Position numbers and translations under genes: made by a program | Notes under the pieces: model-generated | What the model was told of the DNA's origin: nothing | The model's database searches: none | What the model saw: only the letters and a program-made list of their open reading frames with translations | Shown: positions 56,973 through 64,000 of the stretch, one piece after another | Position numbering within the stretch: position 1 is the first letter of the stretch | How the letters are laid out: the number at the start of each line of letters is the position of its first letter | DNA from: Syngnathus acus | Taxonomy: Eukaryota > Chordata > Actinopteri > Syngnathiformes > Syngnathidae | Direction: 5' to 3' | Assembly: GCF_901709675.1 (NCBI RefSeq) | Contig: NC_051095.1 | Location: forward strand, 26,209,956-26,273,955 | DNA: 64,000 bases

Positions 56973-58189
56973 ACCAGTATCAACTTGTTTTTCCTGAAAG
57001 CCTCAGACCCATGGCGTTGAAAAGTCTCCATGACGACATGGGCCATCTTGGGTTTGACTGTACCCTTGACCTCATCAGAACCAGATTCTTCAGCCTGAAA
57101 ATGGCTGCAGACATAGAGCAAAAGATCAAAAGATGTCAAAGGTGCGTCTGCTGAAAAACATTGCCAGAGAAGGCCGCACCCTTGGTAAACATACAAGTTA
57201 CCAGACCCCTGGAATTAGTATGTATTGACTTTTTTTCGATCGAACCAGACCACAGTTCTACAAAAGATGTCCTTGTAATCACGGACACCTTTACCAAGTA
57301 CGCTGTTGCACCTCCAAGGCCTAACCAAACAGCTCAATCTGTAGACAAGGCCCTGTGGGAAAACTTCTTCATCCACTATGGTTTTCCTGAGAAGTTGCAT
57401 AGTGACCAAGGAGCGGACTTTGAATCAAAAACTATCAAAGAACCGTGTAACTTGGCTGGAATACAAAAAGTTAGAACTTCACCCTATCATCCCAGGAGAA
57501 ACCCTGTAGAACGATTCAATCCTACTTTACTAAACATGTTAGGTACACTCAAAGATGAAGACAAGAGGCATTGGCATGACTTTGTAAAACCACTCGTGCA
57601 TGCGTATATCTGTACCAGACACAATAGCACAGGGTTTACGCCTTACGAATTAATGTTTGGAAGACAACCTCGACTACCAATTGACCTTGCCTTCAATTTT
57701 CCTCTGAACCAACGTCAGCAACAATCTCATTCGCAGTATGTTAAAGCTCTCAAATCTCACCTCCAAGAGAGTGTGCTTGTGAAGAATATCCGAATAAGGG
57801 GAAAACACAAGTTGGCTGATAGATGGGAGTCCACTGTCCATGTGGTTGTGAGTCAAAAGGATAACTTACCTGTGTATACGGTAAGACCAGAAAATCAAAA
57901 TGGTCCTACTAGAACCCTGCACAGAGACCTTTTGTTACCATGCAGATTTCTGCCATCTGTCCCTGTAAATTCTCCTGCAGTCCAAGAGAAGCCCCGTCAA
58001 CCAATCACACGACAACATCCAGTACCAGACTCTGAAGAACCTGAACCTGACTACAACTCTGAGGAAGAGGATAACTACCCTTTATATTACTCTTCAGGTC
58101 CTCCACGGGAGATCACAAGGTCACTTGAGGAATATGAGGTAGTTCTTCCCAGGCCACATTCAAATCTTGCTGATGAACAGACTAAACAA

Positions 58190-59293
58190 GATTCAAGATT
58201 CAAGAGTTTTTTATTCGCCATGTTTGAGCGTGCCAAACAAGGAATTTGACTTCGGTAAATCACACCCTCTGTTCAACATTTAGGTGACTAACAACAAAAA
58301 GGTGTGGAGAGCAGGATGTTATTGCACAGCACTCTGAGACTCTAAGAGTGGTGTGAGTTCATCAGAGCAACAGCTTGGGGGAAGAAGCTGTCTCTGTGTC
58401 TGCTGGTTTTGGCGTACCGAGCTCTATAACGCCGTCCGGAGGGGAGTAGTTCAAACAGACTGCAACCTGGGTGAGAAGGGTCTGTAGAGATGTTCCTTGC
58501 ACGTTTCCCGGTCCTGGACAGGTACAAGTCTTGGATAGATGGGAGGTTGATTCCAATGATCTTTTCTGCAGTCCTGATTGTCCGTTGCAGTCTGCGCTTG
58601 TCTTGTTTGGAGGCCGATCCAAACCAGACAGTGATGGAGGTGCAGAGGACAGACTGGATGATGGCAGTGTAGAAGGTCTTCAGAAGCTCTCGCGGCAGGT
58701 TGAACTTCTTGAGCTGTCTCAGGAAGTACAGCCTCTGCTGGACCTTCTTCCGGACAGAGTCTATGTGGCCGGTCCATTTCAGGTCCCGAGAGATTGTGGT
58801 TCCCAGGAACTTGAAGGTGTCTGTGGAGAGAATAGTATTACTGCGGATAGTGAGGGGTAAAAGTGGTGAAGGGTCACGCCTGAAGTCCACTGTCATCTCC
58901 ATGGTCTTGAGCGGGTTCAGCTCCAGGTGGTTTTGGCTGCACCAGTGGACCAGCCGCTCCACCTCCTGTCTGTACGCAGTCTCATCACCGTCCTGGATCA
59001 GTCCGATGAGAGTGGTGTCGTCTGCATACTTCAGGAGCTTCACAGGAGAGTCACCTGAGGAGAAATCATTGGTGTAGAGAGAGAAGAGCAGTGGGGAGAG
59101 GACGCACCCCTGAGGGGCTCCAGTATTGGTGGTCCGGATGTCAGATGTGATGCCCCCCAGCCTCACACGCTGTCTCCTGTTGGTCAGGAAGCTGGTGATC
59201 CACTGACAGGTGGAGGCAGGCACCGCAAGCTGGGTGAGCTTCTGTTGGAGGATGTCAGGAGCGATGGTGTTGAACGCCGAGCTGAAGTCCAGA
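58190..59293 (-). mobile_element. L2-like LINE, 5'-truncated (family A)
   Basis: The minus-strand 3' end is gaataaaaaactcttgaatc plus repeats of ttgaatc. The 5' end is truncated inside the RT at DFSSAFNT. It is inserted into the integrase tail. It is very close to 17881-20907. Confidence 0.9.
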
Positions 59294-59296
59294 TGA
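58342..59296 (-). pseudogene. L2-like reverse transcriptase, truncated
   Basis: An open frame without stop from [15 protein letters not shown] through [16 protein letters not shown], the active site LLKYADDTTLIGLI, FKFLGTTISRDLKW, and the end LLPSGRRYRARYAKT...NSHHS. About 14 of 316 residues differ from 19943-20858 by eye. The frame extends upstream to 59379, but those residues are antisense gypsy sequence. There is no endonuclease and no own start. Confidence 0.88.
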
Positions 59297-59779
59297 AGTT
59301 CCAGAGCCTTTGACGTTGCCTGATAATGCTCCAAAGGATTCAACTGAAACTGAGAAATTGCCGGAACTGGAAAAATCACCTGAAAAGGAAAATCTACCTG
59401 AACCGGAGAATGTTCCTACACCCGAAAAGGAAGGAGAATCAAGTACTCACCTGAGTGAAAAGCGAAATTCCCCGGATTCAAACAAGACTGACAATGAGGA
59501 AACAAGAAAAACTTAAGTAAATGACGCTGAAACTGTGACAGATGACACTGAAGAAAATGTCCCAGAATCTGACCAAGTTGTCAGAAGATCTTCTTGAGAG
59601 AGAACGAAACCCAAAATGTTAACCTACCCTCAGTTAGGAACCCCTCTTGTGAGCATAGTTTAATCTTTGTTCCAGAGCTTAAGTGAATTTGTAAGAAATT
59701 ACATTGAGAACAATGAGATCAAAGTACTCTAAACTATGCGTTATGCAAAAGGGAATTGCATAGATTTAAGAAGGGAGGG

Positions 59780-61890
59780 TGTAACCCAGGTTAACAGCCT
59801 CGTAAAATGAGACCCTGTTAATAAAAACAGTCATAAAGAAAGTACATTGTAATTAAATCCTAAATAGACCAACACAGATTTAAAAGCATGTAAATGATTA
59901 AAACAGTACAAATTCATTATTTTATTAATGTTTTGTATTTGTTAAAATGATAAAAGTGTGAAAATTCACTTTTATTTTGAAGGACACATGATGACGTAAT
60001 GAAAAGACCCATGTGACCAGAAATGCAAACTCTACTCTTTGTTTCTCTCCGTTCTTTTCAATGACAACGAAGGTGCAGTAAGTACGTTAGGAACTACTGC
60101 TAAACAAAAGAAAAGAGAGAGAGGGAAACATAATTATATCAAGCTATTTTTGTATCTTGATGGATTTATTTTTCTGTTTTTCAACCTTTCTTCTGACCTT
60201 GGTGATGCACTAAGTGCTGACGGAACTTGGTTTACTAAAGTTTGGTTCAGAAACATCTGAACTACCGTCTTTTCCGTGCATAATGCGCCCCCGTGCATAA
60301 TACGCACCCTAAAAATGGCATGTCGATGCTGGAAGAAATCATGTACCCATGTATAATACGCACCCAAATTTTGACTCTTACTTAAGTCCGTCAACGTAAA
60401 ATTATTTCAGGAAAAAGAACAACAATCTTTGGGAACAACCGGATGTTATTCTGTCGGTCAGTATCTCTGCGCATGCGCTAGCAAACTCGATAGCGAAGAA
60501 ATGTTTCGGATTTGTGTAGGGTACATTGTGACAGCAAACGAGCAGGTGATCGAGCAAGCGTCTGATACGAGAGCATTGTGTTCGTATGGAGCGTGTTTGA
60601 AGTGAACAGCAGAGAAGAAAGGAACAAGGCAAAGTGTTGTGAAATAAAATATTACCTGTAATACGCATTTTGTTATTTGCTGATTGAAACTGCTAATTAA
60701 ACTGTGAATTGAAACTAATAGGTAGAGAACTGAACTCTCGCTCTTTATATAGCTGACGTGTCTTGCGCATCCGTTCTGCGCATACTGTAATGGCGGCCTC
60801 CATATGATATCCGGTCTGCGATGGAGATTAAAAAACAAACAATATTTGACAATAACACACAGTCAAGGATTGCACCATCGCATCAAACGATGTGTTGTCA
60901 ATTATGAATTTTACTGACTAAGTGTGTTGGGCAGGATGGCTGAATGTGATGCGCGATTGACAACAAACAAGAAGAAAGGTGTGATTTCGAGTTTTATTTC
61001 GAGGGAGATTTTCTTCAAAAATTGTTGTACCCATGCATAATGCGCACCCCAGATTTTAGGACAAAAAATTAATTAAATTTTGCGCATTATGCATGGCAAA
61101 ACACGGTAATAAGGGAGCTGGATTTCTTGTGCGAGTTGCAAGATGGCGAGCCACCCACGAGACCCTTGAACTGTCTCTCACGCAGGAGCGGAGAGCACTC
61201 GCTGGACGTTTTGTTCATCGAACCTGGTGGGGTCTATCCATTTTTTTTTCTGCTACACCGCAGTGGATTCGGAAAGGATTGACTGACTATTCAGGACAAT
61301 CAGGAGAAACCAACCGAAGGGATCTAGAGACATTTGGATATTGAAAGTCGTTCAGTCTTTTGCTGAATTGTTCGGAGTTTTGTACATTTTGTGACTTTTA
61401 TTTTTGTGAACCATATATGTGATAATGCTGTAATGGTGTTATTGAAATATTGATTGGTTTAAACAAAATCTGTGAAATGGTGGGAATTTAAAAGTGGATT
61501 TAACTGAACTCAAATTAGATTTACTATTACTTTTGAATTACTTACCTGTACTGAATGTTATTCAAACAAAAAGTGAGGTAACTAAACAGATTGAAAATTA
61601 GAATTAATAAAACAACCCGGATTGAAAACTAAAATTTCTTAAACTGAAAAGTTTAACTGAAAGGGAAATTATTTTCTTCAACTAACGTTGAGTTTAAATG
61701 TAAATTGTATGACAGTTGTGTGTAAATTGTATGTCAACTATTTTCTTTACTAAATTAAGCCGGCAGTTCAATTCAAACCTTGGTCTGTGGTCATTTATTT
61801 GGCTTATTCTATCACCATTACACATATAACCGAACTTAGAACTGGTCCATTATCTAATTTACTGTAAGCACTGTCAAAACAACTGTTACA
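59780..61890 (+). repeat. Gypsy 3' LTR carrying a MITE
   Basis: TGTAACCCAGGTTAAC...CAACTGTTACA, about 1.27 kb without the MITE. TG...CA ends, preceded by a purine tract. Confidence 0.8.
60265..61106. mobile_element. TA-flanked inverted-repeat element (842 bp)
   Basis: CCGTCTTTTCCGTGCATAAT and the inverted gcattatgcatggcaaaac ending acacgg, TA on both sides (60263-60264, 61107-61108). Repeated cgtgcataatacgcacc words lie near both ends. There is no transposase. Confidence 0.85.
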
Positions 61891-61941
61891 CACACATATG
61901 AACATGACAAAGTATAGGAGTTTGTCTAACTTAACAAAATA

Positions 61942-63300
61942 CAGGACTGTCTCAGAAAATTTGAATATTGTGATAAAGTTCTTTATTTTCTGTAATGCAA
62001 TTAAAAAAACAAAAATGTCATACATTCTGGATTCATTACAAATCGACTGAAATATTGTAAGCCTTTTATTATTTTAATATTGCTGATTATAGCATACAGC
62101 TTAAGAAAACTCAAATATCCTACCTCAAAATATTAGAATATCATGAAAAAGTATACTAGTAGGGTATTCAACTAATCACTTGAATCGTCTAATTAACTCT
62201 AAACACCTGCAAGGGTTTCCTGAGCCTTGAAAAACACTCAGCTTGGTTCAGTAAAATAAATCACAAGCATGGGGAAGACTGCTGATCTGACTGCTGTCCA
62301 GAGGACCATCATTGACACCCTCCATCAGGAGGGTAAGACACAAAAAGAAATTTCTCAAAGAGCAAGCTGTTTCAAAGCACATCCAATGGGGAAATGTGGC
62401 AGGAAACGCTCCACAACCAAGAGAGATGACCGCACCCTTAACAGCATTGTGAAGAAGAGTCGCTTCCAGAATTTGGGGGAGCTTCAAAGACAGTGGACTG
62501 AAGCTGGAGTCCAGGTATCAAAAGCCACTTTTCACATACGTGTCCGGGAAATGGGCGACAATAGCCCTATTCCCATGGTCAAGTCACTTCTGAACTCAAG
62601 ACAACGGAAGAAGCGTCTGACTTGGGCTATGGAAAAGAAGCACTGGACAGTTGCAGAGTCGTCCAAAGTCCTCTTTTCAGACGAAAGCAAGTTTTGTATT
62701 TCATTTGGAAGTCAATGTGCCAGAGTCTGGAGAAAGGCTGGAGAGGAGCAAAATCCAAGTTGCTTGAAATCCAGTGTGAAGTTCCCACAGTCAGCGATGG
62801 TTTGGGGAGCCATGTCAGCTGCTGGTGTTGGTCCACTGTGTTTCATCAAGTCCGGAGTAAATCCAGATTTTAGAGCACTACATGCTTCCATTTGCTGAAG
62901 AGCTCTATGGAGATGATGATTTTCATTTTCCAGCATGATCTGGCACCTGCCCACAGTGCCAAAACCACCAGTAAATGGTGTACTGATCATGGCATTACTG
63001 TTCTCGATTGGCCTGCCAATTCTTCAGACCTGAACCCCATAGAGAATTTGTGGGGTATTGTGAAGAAGAAGCTTAAAGACACCAGACCCAACAATGCAAA
63101 TGAGCTAAAGGCCGCTATTGAAGCATCCTGGGCATCCATAACACCTCAGCAATGCCACAGGCTGATTGCCTCCATGCCACGCCGCAATGATGCAGTAATA
63201 CGTGCAAAAGGATTCCCAACCAAGTAGTGAGTGCATTAATGGACATTTTCAAATGTTTGATTTTGTTTTGGTCAATAACAAATATTTAAACTCTCACACA
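61942..63300 (+). mobile_element. Tc1-like transposon, right end lost
   Basis: The left end CAGGACTGTCTCAGAAAATT follows TA (61940-61941). It has a long AT-rich left arm to 62268 and then the transposase. No inverted copy of the left end was found after 63230, so the right terminus is deleted or decayed. The right limit is approximate. Confidence 0.78.
62269..63227 (+). pseudogene. Tc1-like transposase pseudogene
   Basis: A DD34E transposase for cut-and-paste at TA. ATG at 62269: TADLTAVQRTIIDTLHQEGK is the first helix-turn-helix. Part of the DNA-binding region is missing after SQRASC. GKCGRKRSTTKRDDR is the basic linker. FSDESKF carries the first Asp. The frame is lost near 62880 and the next frame (62892-63227) holds FQHDLAPAHSAK (second Asp) and DLNPIENLWGIVKKK (Glu). 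All three catalytic residues are present, but the frameshift, a deletion in the N-terminus and the missing right end make it inactive. Confidence 0.88.
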
Positions 63301-63605
63301 CAATGCACAATGCACCTTTAGGATGTGAACATTTATTTACTAAATCTTCAATGGAAGTGGAAGAAATATATCAAACGGAAAACTAACTACGATGAAATGA
63401 GTAGTAAAGAGTGAGAATATAATAAGATAAAACAAAATACGCAATAAAGGCAACTAAAACTGAACAATCTTGGCACAAGATAGTGTTAGCATTCTCAAAG
63501 GATGGCCATGAAGGAACTCTTTTAAGCTGGTTTTAGTGCCAATTGTTTGTACACTGGTGTACAGGAGGTGTCAGGAAATATTTTGAGGAAAAAGATAAAA
63601 AGGAA
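63231..63605. other. No gene recognised
   Basis: AT-rich flank of the Tc1 copy. Confidence 0.5.
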
Positions 63606-63980
63606 AAATCAGAATCAGCTTGATTTACCAAGTTTGCCAAACAGGGAATTTGACTCCGGTTGGTCTCAGTCTTTGTACAACACTTAAGTGACAACATTCA
63701 GGTGAGTAACAAAATTTAAGTGACAAGAACAGGATGTTATTGCACAGTGATGACTCTGAGTGGTGTGAGTTCATCAGAGCGTCATTCTGGGGGAAGAAGC
63801 TGTGTCTGTTTCTGCTGGTTTTGGCGTACAGCGCTCTGTAACGCCGTCCGGACTGTGAACAGACTGTGACCTGGGTGAGAAGGGTCTGTAGAGATGTTAC
63901 TTGCACGTTTCCTGGTCCTGGACAGGTACTAGTCTTGGATAGATGGGAGGTTGGTCCCAATTATCTTTCCTGCTAGGCAG
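63606..63980 (-). mobile_element. L2-like LINE 3' fragment (family A)
   Basis: The minus strand reads SHLSKTSTCPGPGNVQVTSL in a shifted frame. The 3' UTR words tgcacagtgatgactctgag and ccaaacagggaatttgactc match 58240-58340. It is more diverged and shorter than the copy at 58190-59293. Confidence 0.8.
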
Positions 63981-64000
63981 GAAACATTTCAGAAAAAAAA

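Larger units (their letters stand above)
56975..59733 (+). pseudogene. Gypsy integrase and Pol C-terminal tail, split by an L2
   Basis: Inserts the element DNA. The zinc-binding domain is in 57030-57150 (LHDDMGHLGFDC...RCQRC, HHCC), followed by an in-frame stop at 57152. The core has CIDFFSIEPDH, LHSDQGADFES and NPVERFN (D,D,E). GKHKLADRWEST and PENQNGPTRTLHRDLLLPC are the GPY/F-type end. The acidic tail is cut at about 58190 by an L2 copy, resumes at 59297 and ends RRSSRERTKPKMLTYPQLGT, a tail typical of teleost Gypsy Pol, before the 3' LTR. RT and RNase H should lie upstream but are absent. Confidence 0.85.
55040..61890 (+). mobile_element. Degraded Ty3/gypsy with PNMA-like Gag (Gypsy12-type)
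   Basis: The last 107 bases of the 5' LTR (55040-55146) match the end of the 3' LTR (61784-61890) with about five differences. Between them: a candidate PBS tggcgagccagccaggag (55150-55167), a PNMA-like gag (55171-56740), an integrase (56975-59733), a polypurine-like aagaagggaggg (59768-59779), and the 3' LTR. Protease, RT and RNase H are missing. It is interrupted by a solo ERV-type LTR, an L2 copy and a MITE. Confidence 0.82.

Noticed and set aside
55040-61890. Gmr1-type order with integrase ahead of RT
   Set aside because: The integrase is followed by a Pol C-terminal tail and then the polypurine tract and 3' LTR. No RT lies downstream, so a deletion of PR-RT-RNase H is the simpler reading, though it is not excluded that the family is unusual.

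Overview
The window looks like vertebrate, almost certainly teleost fish, nuclear DNA. The evidence is the repeat set: L2/CR1-type and RTE-type LINEs, tRNA-headed SINEs with fish-type bodies, Tc1/mariner, hAT and Tigger-like DNA transposons, sushi-type Ty3/gypsy elements, a Gypsy element with a PNMA-like Gag, and an endogenous retrovirus. I found no exon of a single-copy host gene on either strand. Almost all long open frames belong to transposable elements, most of them broken or truncated. The species cannot be read from the sequence.

Layout. 1-6.0 kb: a SINE split by a hAT MITE, then a TA-flanked inverted-repeat element carrying a 4.3 kb hAT (ZBED-type transposase pseudogene), itself interrupted by an LTR-like insert. 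7.4-11.1 kb: a Tigger-like MITE with a 185-bp duplication and two copies of one hAT MITE that keep a BED-finger remnant. 12.6-26.0 kb: an endogenous retrovirus on the minus strand (5' LTR 25657-25991, tRNA-His-type PBS, Gag zinc knuckle, Env, 3' LTR 14636-15205). It is riddled with later insertions: an L2 LINE abutting the 3' LTR, a SINE inside that LTR, a nearly full-length L2-like LINE at 17.9-20.9 kb, a hAT MITE, and a sushi-type LTR with flanking internal sequence. 26.0-31.5 kb: a Tc1 remnant split by a CAAGTC-rich hAT MITE, and two oppositely oriented copies of one TA-flanked element. 33.6-38.4 kb: a complete-ended, young sushi-type chromovirus. 39.0-41.4 kb: a large TA-flanked element. 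42.8-49.4 kb: RTE-like, L2-like and other LINE fragments, two SINEs, and a three-level nest. 51.1-54.8 kb: a SINE and a LINE. 55.0-61.9 kb: a degraded Gypsy element with PNMA-like Gag and integrase, carrying a solo retroviral LTR, an L2 copy and a MITE. 61.9-64.0 kb: a Tc1 transposase pseudogene and an L2 3' end.

The most informative structure lies outside the coding frames. Two sushi-type LTR elements on opposite strands each show a 10-11 nt exact complement between the predicted RNA 5' end inside the LTR and the sequence just downstream of the LTR, the signature of self-primed reverse transcription. Many insertions can be delimited to the base by target-site duplications, so the order of insertion can be reconstructed.
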